Source of the DNA: Vitellaria paradoxa
Taxonomy: Eukaryota > Streptophyta > Magnoliopsida > Ericales > Sapotaceae
Direction of reading: 5' to 3'
NCBI GenBank assembly: GCA_019916065.1
Contig: CM034237.1
Span: 58,104,590 to 58,168,589 of the forward strand
DNA: 64,000 nucleotides
Positions 12,610 through 26,210 of this stretch are shown here, one piece after another. The number at the start of each line of letters is the position of its first letter. Position 1 is the stretch's first letter. A program made the position numbers and the translations under genes. The notes beneath the pieces were generated by a model, which had not been told where the DNA came from, did not search any database, and saw nothing but the letters and a program-made list of their open reading frames with translations.

Positions 12610-13917
12610 ATGAACTCGCAGCACCACCCAACTGAGGCTGACTCTGGCACCACCGATTCCGTTACCTCCTCGCCGCGGTCAGACCACCCAGCTGCAAACC
12701 ACCGGTTTCCTAATGATGAAACCCACCCACAAGTACGCTTTATGTGTAGCTTTGGCGGCAAAATCCTTCCCCGGCCCCATGACAATCAGCTCCGCTACGT
12801 GGGCGGCGACACCCGCATCGTCGCCGTCCACCGCCACACCAGCTTCTCCTCCCTACTCAGCAAGCTCTCCAAGCTCGCCGGTACGCCCAACTTCAGCGTG
12901 AAGTACCAGCTACCCAACGAGGACCTCGACGCCCTCATCACCGTCACCACCGACGAGGACGTCGAGAATATGATGGAGGAGTACGACCGCTCCGTCCAGA
13001 ACACCGTCGCCGCCCCCGTCTCGAAGGCTTCTAGACTCCGGCTCTTCCTATTCTCCAACGACGCCGTTTCGAGGTCCAGCAGCATTAGTTCCCTCCTCGA
13101 CGGCTCCGCCAAGAGGGAGCACTGGTTCCTCGACGCCATCAATGGCGGCGCGGGACCGGGTCTGGAGCGTGGGCGGTCCGAGGTGTCCTCCATTGTGTCC
13201 GAAGTTCCAGACTATCTTTTCGGGCTCGATACCTCGGAGGAGCAACCTCGAGAACCTAAACTGAAGACCCGCCTTAGCTTGGCGGAGACTGTTTCGAATT
13301 CGGATCCGGGTTCTCCGGCCCCGGTTATTTCATCGCGGTTTTGCTCCATCTCATCATCACTGGCACCGTTCTTAGTAAAGTCATTTTCCGATCTTCCACC
13401 CGTCGAGACCAAGCCCGAAAACCCGGTTCCGGTTTTGGAGCATAAAGTAGCTCAAGTTGAAAGTTCTGCGGAGATCACGGAGTCACTGATTGCACAACAA
13501 TCCGGGTATGGAGGAAACCCAGGGTGGCATTATGTTTCGAATCCCCCTTATCCAGTGCAGGCTCTGCAACAGGTTCCATTTTATTATGTGTCGGGTCCAG
13601 TTGCACCCGGGAATGTTCCAGTCCAGCCAGTTCCAATCCAGGCACAATACGTTCAATCTTTCGCGGCCCCACGGGGTCAGATACCAGTTTTGTACAATCA
13701 ACCAGTTCCGAGTATGGGTCAGGCGTACAGTGGAGGAGTCAGACCGGTCACAGCAGTGGATTCATGTGAAATGCCCGCAGGAGTTGTTCCGGATGGTGCT
13801 AATCAGCCTTTGTACTACGGGATTGCAAATGCTTATCCGGGTGTGGTTCAGCCTGGTGGAGAAGAACTACCCGTAATCGGTACCGAGGTAAAACCGGATC
13901 GGGTCTACCGGACTTGA
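12610..13917 (+). CDS. PB1 (octicosapeptide/Phox/Bem1p) domain protein
   Basis: This intact single-exon frame encodes 435 residues. Residues about 42-148 form a PB1 domain: a basic first half with FGGKILPRP (the lysine is about 51) and an acidic OPCA-like stretch, NEDLDALITVTTDEDVENM. It could therefore offer both the basic and acidic faces used in PB1-PB1 pairing. The N-terminus is polar and Ser/Pro-rich. The rest lacks a known domain and becomes rich in Pro, Val, Gln and Tyr (about 300-400), as in plant PB1 proteins of the At5g64430/At5g09620 kind. PB1 proteins act as cytoplasmic or signalling scaffolds; the partner cannot be told. The coding region is much GC-richer than its flanks. The first ATG follows CTCTCTGTGCAGCA. 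AATAAA-type polyadenylation signals occur near 14,068-14,088. The family call is firm and the specific role unknown. Confidence 0.92.
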   Translation: MNSQHHPTEADSGTTDSVTSSPRSDHPAANHRFPNDETHPQVRFMCSFGGKILPRPHDNQLRYVGGDTRIVAVHRHTSFSSLLSKLSKLAGTPNFSVKYQLPNEDLDALITVTTDEDVENMMEEYDRSVQNTVAAPVSKASRLRLFLFSNDAVSRSSSISSLLDGSAKREHWFLDAINGGAGPGLERGRSEVSSIVSEVPDYLFGLDTSEEQPREPKLKTRLSLAETVSNSDPGSPAPVISSRFCSISSSLAPFLVKSFSDLPPVETKPENPVPVLEHKVAQVESSAEITESLIAQQSGYGGNPGWHYVSNPPYPVQALQQVPFYYVSGPVAPGNVPVQPVPIQAQYVQSFAAPRGQIPVLYNQPVPSMGQAYSGGVRPVTAVDSCEMPAGVVPDGANQPLYYGIANAYPGVVQPGGEELPVIGTEVKPDRVYRT

Positions 13918-14089
13918 TAAGTTGGCTGCATCATTGTGCTTTGTTTATTTTACTTTTTTTTTTTTTCTTCTTTTTCTTCTTACATAAAGGTCTGTGTGGT
14001 TGACGCTGAAAGATTGAGATTGTAATATAGTTTTGCCGCGAGTTATGCTTCAATTTAACACCCCAAAAAATAAAATAAAATAAATAAAG

Positions 14090-15310
14090 GATTATGATAA
14101 GGATTTGGATGGGTTTCGGATTTTTTGGTGATGGAAAAAAAATGTAAATGGATAATAATACTGGCTTTAAATTTGTTTTTCTTTTTGAATATGAGCCCTT
14201 TTTTGTGATATTGTTACTTATTAAAAATTGTTATAAATAGCTAGAAGGATATAGTAAATTGCATGCATTATTTAATTCTGCTCTTTACTTCCAAACTTGA
14301 AAAAAAATTCCCTTTTAATATGTACTAAGGCTTGTTTTAGGAACGGAAAAAAATTAATTTTTCTTTCATCTCATATTTTTTTTATCAAAATTTATTTTTT
14401 TTCTTTGTTAATTTTTAAACATATTATTTGCATACATAAAATAAAAAAATACGCAGGCATATAGAAAAGACTAGCTGTTTCAATCCACACATGATTTTTT
14501 TTTTGAATGAATACAAATAATATGTCTAAAAATTATTAAATAAATAAAGAAAATTAAATTTTAATAAAAAATATATAAGATGAAAAAAATTATTAAAAAG
14601 ATTAATTTTTCTGTACTCAAACCAGGCCCAAGCTTTCGAATTGTATTATAATTACATATGAAATACAAAGAAACGCGCTCTACAATCAACTTCGGATTAC
14701 TTGTTTCTTCTCTTGTATTGTTGAAAGTAATCTAAAAAAGGGCTTGGTTGACTCTAACATGACCCGCATTCTATCTGCATATCGCGATTCAGGACTTGTG
14801 GCACATCCCCACTATCCACGACCCCCCCCCCCTTTTTATTTTTCAATTCATATATAATTATTTTCATTTATTAAAAAAATTGATTCTATTTACTAATAAA
14901 ATGGGAATTTAATTTCATTTGACAATGTAATTTAAAAGTAATTTTTCTTCATTAATAAAAATTATTCATTTATTTTTGTTTTTAAAATCCATTTTGTTCT
15001 TTTTGTAAATTTAATTTGAGAATTTATTCGAATCATAATTAAAAAAATTAAATGTAATTTGAATGTATTAATAAATTTTATTTATTTTGTAAGATCAACT
15101 GACAATTATTTTATTTTAAATTAAATTTATAATTGATTTATTTTAAAATTTAAAATTATTAAAAAATAAAGTTACTGAGCCAAAGTCAGGATTGAAATCT
15201 TTTGACCTGACTCGACTTATCTAGAGCCCAAAAAAAAAAAAAAAAAAGATAAAGATAGAACAGAATGAATCGACCCAATATTTACTTCACTGGCAAAGTT
15301 TTGTAAAATT
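14090..15310. other. Gene-free AT-rich DNA downstream of the PB1 gene
   Basis: Nothing is recognised beyond A/T runs and a C run near 14,822. There is no credible open frame. Confidence 0.5.
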
Positions 15311-15637
15311 TTAGGTGGCATTTAATTTATTTTTTTATTTTTATTTTATGTTTTAAAAATTTTAAAATAAAGAAACAAAAAATGCTTCATTTTCATTATT
15401 TTGAAATTTTCTTTATTTTGAATTAAAAACACTCAAAATGACTTTTTGTCATTTTTTATTTTATGTGCAAGTCTATTTTTTATTTTCTAAAATAAATTTT
15501 AAAAACACAAATGATCAAATACGTTTTGAGATTTTTTCTTGTTTTCAAAAACATAAAATGAAAAATGAGTTCAAAACAAAAAATAAAAAATAAAAACAAA
15601 AAATAAAAAATAAAAAAACAAACCAAACGAGCCCTTA
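15311..15637. mobile_element. Tourist-like MITE with TTA target duplication
   Basis: The body (15,314-15,634, 321 bases) starts GGTGGCATTTAATTTA. Its inverted right end reads GGGCTCGTTTGGTTTG, and both arms continue into TTTTTTTATTTTTATTTT. It is flanked by TTA on both sides. A three-base TTA duplication with G-rich ends is the PIF/Harbinger (Tourist) signature. It is non-coding. Confidence 0.6.
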
Positions 15638-15639
15638 AA

Positions 15640-17550
15640 TTTCTGGATTTGAATTTTGAAGGGAGTAAAATGATTTGCATCTTTTAGACGTAATAATTTG
15701 TGATATTAGTACAACAGAATTTTGTTTTCTTTTTTCAAAACACGCCAAGATTACATTAATAAAATATTAAATGGAACACGAGGAAAAGACCCCAAAATTA
15801 AGGACAGAGAATATGAGAATAAATAACATGCATGCACTAGCGAGCATTTTAAAAAAAAAAATTAACATTAAGTAGTTCTTGTAATTTTTTTTAATATAAA
15901 AAATAGGCCTAAAATTCACCAAATAAAAATAATTAAATTTTGAATTTGGACTCGCAAGTTTGATATAACATATATTTAACCCGTCAATACTAACCCGTTA
16001 CTAAATGTGTATCTTCATTGAATTCAATTCATTTAATCGCAACCCGTATAACTAACTCTAATCTGTTTAAATTCGCTTATTATTAATTTTTTCAATACTC
16101 AGGATATCCGAATCAATTTATGTATATTTCAACTAATTACTGGGATTCTATAATTTATGACTGAATAACTGTAGTAATCCTATGACTCTAAAATTTTGAA
16201 TCTCATTCCCCTTCTTTATTTTTTTAGCAAATCTTGTTCCAAACCCAGTTTTTGTATTTTGTTCAATACTTTTCTTTCCATTTTCACCATGTCCATGTAT
16301 GGTTTGACATTCTATTTGGGCTCTAAATTGGGGCTTGGAATGGGCTTTCCAAAAGTTCCATAACAAACTTAACCAACTGGGATGCTGGTCCAACCCCTAA
16401 TAGCTTAATTTCCTTATTAGGGCTTTGAAAAGACGCGAGCCCGTAACGATTCGCCAGTGGCAATTAGAAGGAAAGGGCATGTTTGCCAATTTTGGAGAAT
16501 GAAGAATCAGGCTAGGACCAGTCCCAAAATCTTTCCCATTGAGAAGCCTTGTTTTGAAGGCTCCCTTGAAGGGCCTCGCAAAAGAAATCTTGTATCACCA
16601 AACAAGCTATGAACTCCTTCAAATCAAATTCAAGGGAACCTTCATTTTCAATATTCATGTATGAATTCGCATTTTAATCCTATTGAGTATCAAAAAAAAA
16701 TCTGACTAGTAAAAGCATTATGTTTCATGTTGGCCTAATGTGTGTATGTACAACAAGCCGATATTGGTGAAAGTCCGTAATCAATAATTTTTTACAAATT
16801 CATTGAATTTTTGAGCAAAAAATATCAAATAAGTAAGTGATTATTGCTAAAGTTAAATACCGCTTCAAACAACAAAAAGAGAATCAACTCTATATAATAT
16901 TAAATAAAATTGTCTTGCAATAGTACAGGAGTTTACATTTTAAAGTTCGAACAACTTAAAAACCGATCATAACCCCAATTGAAGTCCAATTGACAATTAA
17001 TCAAAAATGGAAAATTTCAATTAAGTATAGAATTAAAACTAAAAAAAATAAGATTGTCAAAATAAACGGCAAAAAAAACTTTTCATCGAATGTTATTAAG
17101 CAAGTCACCAAGTCAGTCCAACTATATCAAAAATGAAAATTTTATCCCTTTCTTGCATTTCACTCTCCAAATACCTCAATCCTCGTTGATTGCTTACAGA
17201 TGCAATGCAACCATTTTAGCCATGCATATGCGTTTTTATTAAGGTAATTTTCATTTCTTTCTTTGGTGGAAAACCGGTTTCAGCAGATTAAAATGCTAGG
17301 TTTTTCGCAAACAAGAAATAAACAAGATGGGGTCCGTCAATGGATTTTCAATATTAATTAATCTGCAACCAATAAGCAGCTGAAAACCTTATCTCTTTGT
17401 GCTAGAGAAAATTAATGAACAAGTTCGAAGGAAAAGTGTGAGCCTCTAGCTATAGCCAGAAGGATACAACTCTGGCTATTCTACCATATGAAAGTGTAAC
17501 AATATCTTATATTGGCGACACTGTAATGATTCTGCGATATATATCATATG

Positions 17551-17592
<42 letters not shown>

Positions 17593-17894
17593 AATATGTA
17601 TTTATGGTACCCTGCAACGTCTTCCCAAAAACCATAAATAACTGATGTAATTTCTTGAATTTGTCCAAAAGCAGAGAAGAGGCCCACAAGATTGTCTCAC
17701 ACAAGAAAAGATAATGATGCTGCTTTCTGCATGGGGTGAAAGCGTGAATACATGCACTCATATTATCACATGATTCATTGTCTCTCCATTCTCCACACAT
17801 TCCTTCTGATAAAAGAACAAAAACACTCCACATTCTGACACACACAACTGTTAAAATGTATAACCAACTTAAATTATATTAAATTAAATATTTT

Positions 17895-17931
<37 letters not shown>

Positions 17932-19568
17932 GAAGAAAGTTAAAGTCCATTGGTCTCCAAATGAGTGAAAAAATTTGGGCTTCTATGAGCTTTAAGGCTT
18001 TCTCTTGCATCAATGTGAAAGCAGAGAATCCATTGGCGACTCAAAGAAGAAGACACTCACTAAAAAGAAAGGAAAGAAAAAAACAAAAGAGAAGGTGACA
18101 CAGAAAGAGACATTCTCAAGGGGCAATTCGAGGTGGGTAAATGAATGACTACCAAAAAAAAAAAGGCTATTTGGCTTCTTCCTTCAATCAATTATTCCAC
18201 CGATGACATGTCTCCTTCATCAAATCCTGCTTTGTTCGATATTATTTTCTATTTGCATGCTCTCTCATCTCATGCCGCTTTTAATCGACACATGAAATGC
18301 TGTGGTTTTGAATATTGATGATAAATGTGTATCGAGTGGTTATCAAATTTCAGAAATGCTGATTAATTAATATATATAATTTTAAATGGACAATTGATGA
18401 CCACTAGCGGATACATAATACTCAGTGGTAAAGCTAATTTTTGGTGCGCAAATGGTCCTCCATGTTCTTTTGGGTTAGAACGATCGATCAGATGCCTGGT
18501 GGTGGATGAAATAGAGAAGTTCTTTCTCAGTTCATAGTAATTATTTCTTTCAGTCAAACCATTCTCAATCTCAATGGGTATCAATGAGTACTGTCAGAAA
18601 TCAACTGATCAAAGGCATAGTGTTGAATGAGTGGAAGTCCCAAAAAAAAAGAAAACGTTTGCTTGGGTTAATGACATGGTAATATATATATATAGTAGAT
18701 TATATTACAAATTAGTTAGCTAGGTTTATAGTGTTAAAAAATAGGACAGCAAGATTTGGTTAAAAGTGATATATAATAGTAGTTTTTGATAGCCAAAAAA
18801 GGAGAAAAGTAAATAAAGAAACTACCAGAACAAAAAGTGTGGAGTAATTAGCACCATCTTGAAATATAAATTGTTTTATCAAATTATTCAATCTCTTTAG
18901 AAGGGTGGAGACTAAAGTTTAATATTTCACATGCAAGTTTCACTTGGAAGATTCTCTAACTTTGCTTTAGTCAAATTCTTGCTTGACTTTTCCTTTATGG
19001 GACATCTTGATTGTGTCTCCATTGCAGGTCTAGAAGCAGATAATTAAGCAGAAGGAATGAAGTCTGGATGTTTGTAGTTAGCAGAAAAGGAGAACTCATG
19101 ATTGCTTTCTCTTGGAAGCTCCGTCTTAGGTATAGGGATATATGTAGAGGAGTATACCCAATTGCATGGCAAGCTCTTTACCAAATATTTTTAGTGAAAT
19201 CTTAAATTATGGTATTAGAATTTATTGATTCCAATATACGTGTTAATTGTTGTTCACATATTTAGTCCACCGGAATTTAAAAGGTAGTAGAGAGATATAT
19301 CCATAAATGAAAGATGGCCTCAGATTCTATTTTATTTTATTTTTTCAGGTGACGTGGGATAGGACATTACGTGCTAGTAATAGTTTGTTTAGCATTATTA
19401 TTTTATTTTATTTTATTTTACGATCACATGTTGTTCCTCGTACAACATTTTTTTTTCTTAAACTAAATGGGATCAACTATTACTTATCTTAATTGACACA
19501 TCAACCGATCTTCAAGGTATACGGTCAAACTCCCTTACCAAATATTTTCTCAATTTATCTTCAATTGG
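15640..19568. other. Gene-free intergenic DNA with microsatellites
   Basis: No gene is recognised. Notable simple repeats are (CT)n at 17,554-17,591 and (AG)n at 17,898-17,925. The open frames around them come from the repeats. Slightly GC-richer stretches near 16,200-16,650 and 17,600-18,250 have no exon-like signals that I could support. Confidence 0.45.
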
Positions 19569-19724
19569 GTGTGTTTGATTTGTTAAAAATTATTAAAAAA
19601 TTTTAAAAATCTTTAAAAATATTTAAATATTATTTATTTTTTATCTCACTATATGAATTACGAATTTACAAATTATCTTACTTTATTTCATTTTATTTCA
19701 ATTTTTGTCACTCTAAGCGAACCC
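19569..19724 (-). mobile_element. MITE, family with GTGATAAAAAAT ends (copy 2, reversed)
   Basis: Read on the minus strand it begins GTTCGCTTAGAGTGACAAAA. It then carries AATAAAATGAAATAAAG and AATTCGTAATTCATATAGTG, matching the layout of the copies at 11.4 and 26.6 kb. The other end reads GTGTGTTTGATTTGTTAAAA. It is non-coding and more diverged than the other two. Confidence 0.5.
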
Positions 19725-21686
19725 TAAAGTGGTTACCTTTATTATATCACGAATTCTATTATTCTTAATTAATCATATATATCTCCATTGTATATGGCCA
19801 AATTTCTTACATGATTTTCACTCAATTTATTTTCAAGCAGTGTTACTTTCTCTACTATTTCAAGAATTCCATAATTCTTAATTAATCATGCATATTTTTT
19901 TTTATTTAGACAAATATTCATTTTACTATTCTCATCTTGATTATATACATTTATTTCATTAATATTTTTATTTTGTTGAATTGACTTTAAACAATATTGG
20001 CAGGTTTAATACATAACACATACAAATACAATCATTAACATCTTGGAATTTCTAACCGCCAGCAAAAAAATTACAAAGCCAGGAAAACCTTGAAACAATG
20101 AGAGGCGTATGTGAAGAATAGGCCCCGTCACCTGCACAAGGACATGAGACCAAGCTGGCCATGACAAGGAAACATTACCACAGCTTATATATATGTATAT
20201 ATATGGAACGAAAATTACAAAACTTGTTGCCTTTTACTTCCTGGTAGAATGTGACACAAAATTAAAGAATTAAGTAAGGATTAGTCTATTTATATTTCAA
20301 AAATAAATTTTTGTACTTCACTTTACTTTTTCAAATTAATATAAATTGAATTTTTTAGAATTAAAGGGTATTTATGATATTAAAATTTTATAAAATATTT
20401 TATTAGAAGAATGAGGACAATTGTTTAATTTTATTTAGTAAAAAAATAAAGTAGAATATTGTGAGGATTTATTTGTGAAGTGTAAATAGGCTCATCCATA
20501 TACAATTTATATAAGGTAAAATAAAAGTCAAAGATTAAAGATAAATAAAATAATTCTTATTTTTATACTTTTTTTAAAAAAAATAAAATAAATATTTGAA
20601 CGATTTGAAACTAAATTGGAGGAGATAAATTTTTTTATGATTATAATAATTTTTAAATAAAAATAAAAATCATAAAAGTTGCTTAGAGTCTTTTTATTAT
20701 TTATAAAAGTATAAAAAAATGCAATATAAAGTTATTGCATTAATGCTTAAATAATTAGTATCTCGAATGATAATAATTTGACATGTAGCGTAGCCTACTA
20801 TTAAAAATAAAATGAATATCAAATACACTATTTTTAAATTTTAATTTGATATTATTTTTAATATAAAGTTATAAAAAAAAAGTTAAATTGGATGAGTTTT
20901 TGATTCTATATTTATTTTGAATTCTATTTAATTACTTTTAGTTATTTGTTTTTCAAAACTAGAAGAAAAAGTAAGTGGCTACATATAAAAGATATAGTGA
21001 GCAATCTAATCTAAAAGATAGAAAATTAAAATTAAAATAAAATAAAAAGTAAAAGATATTTAATTAACTATAATTTATTATGTATATTTAAAATAACTAT
21101 GTAAATACCTTTGAGTATATCAAATATTATTTTTATAAAAAAACAAGATACATCAGTGTATCATTTTCCTACCACATTAATTACGAGCCAAAAGGAAAGT
21201 CTCTTCTCTAGTATTAAAAACACAACACCCTTCCAAAGGGTTGAAAAGTTATTCTGCGTAATGACCCATCTCTTTCTTTCTTCCTCTTTTTCTTTGTGTT
21301 TTTGTTTTTATTTATTTATTTATTTGTCATGTGTGCTGCTCTGTCAGGCCGTGCTGATCCAACATTTACTGCACTCACGTGAGTCACTTGCCGGAAGAGC
21401 TACTCTCTGTGGCAATAGTAATCACATATATATGTGTGTGTGTGTGTACGTATTATATGCACAGTTGAAGCTCCAGGATGGTGGGGACTCAGTGAACAAC
21501 TGTCCCTAACCTTTATTAAACAATGCCTAATTAAATACGTACCTCTTTCAACTATAAATTTCCCAGCTAAAAATCTTTGACTTGGCGATGCAATGCATGC
21601 ATGAGTCTAGGGCATAAAAGGGGAGACTGGCGTTATTTTTAATGTCCAGTTTGGTGATATTAAGATCAAGAATTGTTAGATTAATT

Positions 21687-21722
<36 letters not shown>

Positions 21723-22580
21723 AATTTAGAATTATTGGTTTAAATTTTATGACCACCGAACATTAAAATAATATCAACTTCCTCAAATTCATTAGACATT
21801 GATAAGTTTATAGTTCTCTTGTCATATAACAATGATTATAATAATAAGAAAATTATTTAATGCTATTTTAACTAGTGAAAACATGGAGAGAAATGAGAAC
21901 TGCTCGTTTGAGTCGAGGTGACAGAAGAGGTTAGTCATGAAGGCACAGATCCACCACCAGAAATAGCGTAGCCACTGAAAATTTAAAGCTCATGTATGTC
22001 AGTTTCTTTTGAATTTACCAGCTTTAATTTTCAGGAAATCCTACTACTTAGGTTAAACTAATCTTGAGATTTTCTTAAAATTATTCTCACATTTTATTAC
22101 ATCACTATAATTTTATCACAAAAAAGTATTATATTTTTATTCTTATCAGTCAACTGTACGTGATTGTTACTTCAACTTGATAACTGTATCACCCAAAGTA
22201 ATATGTATATTTATATATATATATAGAGAGAGAGAGAGAGATGTTAAGAGAAATATCAATTCACTCCCTCATTTCCTTTTTCGGAGATTTTGAAAGACAA
22301 TAAATTGCATATCTACACACTTCTTAATTGGTATATGTTAGCTGTATATCAGAAAGTATATACATTGGTTCTGCTTGGCCAATTGTCCATTTTCTAGTAG
22401 TGGTTATTTCTTCTAGCTAGCTGGTGATATGTCAATATTTCATAGCCCTTGACATAAGATATATACGTATAGTTTTCATTGCCTGCACTGTGACAATATT
22501 CAGTATTAATTAAAATCTGGGATGCACCAAGTTCATATTAATTATGTCTCTCAATTCACCTAGCTAGTGTTGTTAATGTC

Positions 22581-22633
<53 letters not shown>

Positions 22634-24330
22634 CTTCATCTCAGCAGAATTATTGGAAGTTGTTGGTCAACCAAAGTTTCTACATATACCACTGTATCTT
22701 AGCTAGCTTCACTGCAGATGCATTTAGTCAGTACAGATAAAATGGAAGATAATTTATATATATATATACACATGAAACGCGATGCATGCACACTGCCACA
22801 CACCTTGATTCAGCATGCATTTAATTAGAACAGTGGAGTATTTGTTTTTAAAAAAAAATATTTACTTTTTGTTTTAATGCATAAATTAAGACTTTACAAC
22901 TTTTATTAAATTTTATTTTTTTTTTTCACTTCAAACGTCCTAATAAGTTTTTATGTAACAGTGGATTACTCCATAGATACATACATATCTTTTGATATTC
23001 TCATTTGGATGCCCTATATATATATATATGGTCTTCTGACTTTAGTTCCGGTCAAAACTTGATGAATGTCAAAAAACAAAACTAGATTATCCATAAAAAA
23101 GGCCGTATAATTGAATTTTATTTGCAAATGGATATTTGTGTGTATAATATGTGTATATATATATATTGATTGTACTAGGAACGATGACAACATTAGAATT
23201 AATGATGATTTTCCAAACTTAACAAAATTAATTTAAAATAAGAAGGATTTTATCCTATACATTGTTAAAGTCTTGTGCAATGGTCAGTAGGGCTAATAAA
23301 AATTTTATTCCATGAAATAGAACAAAATGTGCTCACCATTGACTCTGTATTAATTTTATCCAAATTCCCAACTTAAGAATTTATAGGACAAGGATTAGTA
23401 TTTTTTTTTTTTTAAACCCCAGAAAAATAAAGCAGGGCAAGGTGTTATAAAGGTAACAGTGACTTTTCCTGCCACAACATTGAATTGGGCCTTACTGCCT
23501 CAATACACACTGCCCAATCCAATGGTCATTGACAAAGACATCAACTCCCTCTACACCAGCCCCAACATCTCCCTTGGTTCACACTTCACAGAGCCATAGA
23601 AAAATAGGAAGTAAATTGCTCAATAACATAGAACAAACAAATTAAATTAACTTTGATTAAGTGGATTCAGAATTTATAACTATAGGATTAAAATTATATC
23701 TTTAAAGTAGATAAGAGTAAAGTCAAAAAAATAATAAGGATAATAATTTATAATAATGAAACAAAAGTAAAATTTATAAGTAAACAAGAGGAAAATCAGT
23801 TGAGACGAAAGTAAAATTTATAAGTACATTGGTGTATCTTGTGACCCACTTGTTTATATCTATTAAGACATGTAATTAGAAAGCATAGTCGATGATGTTT
23901 ATTTACAATAGCAAGATTATGTGGGAGGCATGCATGTCCCTTTGATTGGTGGTTTAATTTACAAGGTTTCGCTTAAGCTAATAAGTTTGGATCATACATA
24001 TGTGGAGGAAAGGAAAAATAAATAAATAAATAAATAAACAAATAGATAAATTATTGATTTGTGTTATTATATTAATCTAATTAAATAAAAATCATATATT
24101 TTGATAAATATTTATTAATTACCTTCTTATTTTTTTTTTTTACTCAACCAAAATCACACTTTTCTTTTTCCAAACATGCCATTAATGAAGTTTTCAAGAA
24201 AAACTTGTTTTATTCATCTCTAAAACAAGTTGTCCAAGCTATTAAATTAAGGACGATAGTCCAGATAAGCCAAGTCCTCATCAAATCTACCTTTTATTCC
24301 GAAACAAACACGACCTTATGATATGTGAGA
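19725..24330. other. Gene-free intergenic DNA upstream of the cyclin gene
   Basis: It contains (TA)n blocks near 21,691, 22,581 and 23,015, an AG run after the TA run near 22,600, and scattered A/T tracts. A 132-codon open frame at 21,111-21,509 looks like chance. No RNA gene or conserved exon was recognised. Confidence 0.45.
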
Positions 24331-24339
24331 AAAGAGAGG

Positions 24340-24371
24340 GGGGGGGGGGGGAGATATATATATATATATAT
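24340..24371 (+). repeat. G12 run followed by (TA)n upstream of the cyclin gene
   Basis: A run of about 12 G is followed by GATATATATATATATATAAATCA, about 200 bases before the cyclin ATG. The TA tract could supply the TATA element of the promoter; this is only positional inference. Confidence 0.5.
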
Positions 24372-24564
24372 AAATCACTAACAGAGCACTTTGAGGAGTG
24401 AACTCATGAAGAGTAGCTTGGTCTTTTTTTCAGCTAAGAAAGCAAAGCTTCTCTCTTTTTATTACTCTTGTCAGCATCTTCTTCATCTTTCCTCTTCAAT
24501 GTCTTCGTCTTCCTGAATGGCTACCACTTTTTCTCTCTGAAGAAACGTCTTAGATTTAGCAGCG

Positions 24565-25455
24565 ATGGAGTTCGAGCCCGAGAATCCATTGACGAGTTTC
24601 AAGGAACACCAGCCGGACACTGTTCCAGAGCTCTTCGCCAACGAATTAGATCACATGCCCTCACATTACTTCTCAGATAGCCCCAAAGCTCGGGATTTTT
24701 ACCTCTCTCTTCGCCGTGAAGCCGTTTCTCTCATTCTACAGGTAAATATTGATCGCTAGATTCAAAATAATTCATGCCGAGTTTCAACTATTGCAAAGGT
24801 TTTCTTTTTCTCGCAATTTCTTTGTCAGTAAAGTTGTTTCAACTCGTCAGGCACAATTCTCTTACAACTTGGATCCCTTCATACCATACCTCGCCGTTAC
24901 CTACATTGATCGATTCATCTCCAAGCAAGAAATTCCGGTAGGAAGAAAAGCTCTATATGTTATGTTTGCAAACAAACACACACACGCACACAAGATCTAA
25001 TTGATTCTGGTGTCGCAGAGACGGGGAAAGCCATGGATCGTGAGACTTCTCGCAACTTCTTGCCTAACACTCGCTGCGAAGATGAAGAATATCGACTTGT
25101 CACTCTCTGATTTACAGGTAAGAATAATCCGCTCTGCGATTGAACGTGATCGACTCGAGCTATGCGCTGTAAATTCATTGTCTTTTTTGGCATCTGAAAC
25201 AGAGAGACGAAGGTTTCATCTTTGACGCGAATTCGATTCGCCGAATGGAGATCCTCATTCTCACCACTCTGAATTGGCGAATGCGATCGATAACGCCATT
25301 CTCGTTTCTCTACTTCTTCCTTTCTCTACTCCAGCTCGAAGATCCGCCATTGACTCAAGCTTTCAAAAACCGAGCTTCTGAGATCATCTTCAAATCACAC
25401 TACGGTAATAAATTGTCTCTCCATCTGTACGCGCGCGCGCACACATACACGAATT

Positions 25456-25500
<45 letters not shown>

Positions 25501-25936
25501 ATATATATTGGAATCTGATTTTGGTGCTTCTTTTTCATACAGAAATCAAGATTTTAGAGTATAGACCATCGATAATCGCAGCATCAGCGCTTCTCTGTGC
25601 ATCTCAAGAGTTGCTTCCTCCGCAATTTCCCTGTTTCAGAGCCGCAATTGCTTCTTGTGAATATATAGACAAGGTGAGAAGCATTTACATACACAGATAC
25701 ATACATGTGTATGCGTATAGCTTCGTTGACCTCGATTGATCCGTTGCTTTTTGCAGGAGAAACTGTTGAATTGCTTGATTGCAATGGAGGAGACGGTGAT
25801 GGAGCGGTACGATTCAGTGTTTGTGGCGGCATCGAGTAGCATGGAGACTCCAACTAGCGTCCTAGACCGCCACTGCACAACCTCCGAAAGCGAGACCGAT
25901 CGTACGGTCCAAATTTCTCAAATTCAGTGGTGCTGA
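24565..25936 (+). CDS. CYCD6;1: D-type cyclin, CYCD6;1-like, six exons
   Basis: The exons are 24,565-24,741, 24,851-24,937, 25,019-25,117, 25,203-25,404, 25,543-25,673 and 25,757-25,936. All junctions are GT-AG and in phase, giving 291 residues. The protein starts MEFEPENPL. It has cyclin-box signatures such as YLAVTYIDRF (exon 2), KPWIVRLLATSCLTLAAKM (exon 3) and LNWRMRSITPFSFLYFF (exon 4), then a C-terminal cyclin fold with YRPSIIAASALLCAS and FPCF. No LxCxE retinoblastoma-binding motif is present near the N-terminus. That absence, the short length and the overall match fit CYCD6;1 (Arabidopsis protein about 302 residues), a cyclin that activates CDKs for formative divisions under SHORT-ROOT/SCARECROW control. 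Intron 4 holds GC, AC and TA microsatellites. The start codon follows a leader of about 200 bases after a G12 run and a TA tract. Family assignment is firm; the subtype rests on recall of the Arabidopsis protein. Confidence 0.93.
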
Positions 25937-26210
25937 TGAGATTAGTCGATCACTGAGGCGTTGTTTGTAAACAGAAGGAGAACCAACGGCTTCTAGCCCC
26001 AAGAGTACAGAACACTTCTCGTACAACCTGCCTCTCCAGATCCATAAACCTCAAAACTAAATTAAAAAAAAAAAACAAATAAAAGAATTAAAAAAAAAAA
26101 AATAGCGTTACTTTTGTTTTGTATGCTACTTCTATGCATGGGTCAACGACTCGAGCCAGGAAAGGAGAGAGAAAATGTTTGTGAAATTTTCCCGAGAAGA
26201 TGAAGATGGG

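Noticed and set aside
12795..13193. 132-codon antisense frame over the PB1 gene
   Set aside because: It is a shadow of the GC-rich PB1 coding strand, with no domain.
17500..18250. Possible microRNA or small gene near the CT and AG repeats
   Set aside because: No known plant microRNA sequence and no convincing hairpin was seen.
21111..21509. 132-codon frame with hydrophobic middle
   Set aside because: Composition follows local T-rich and GT-repeat DNA; no homologous motif or splice context.
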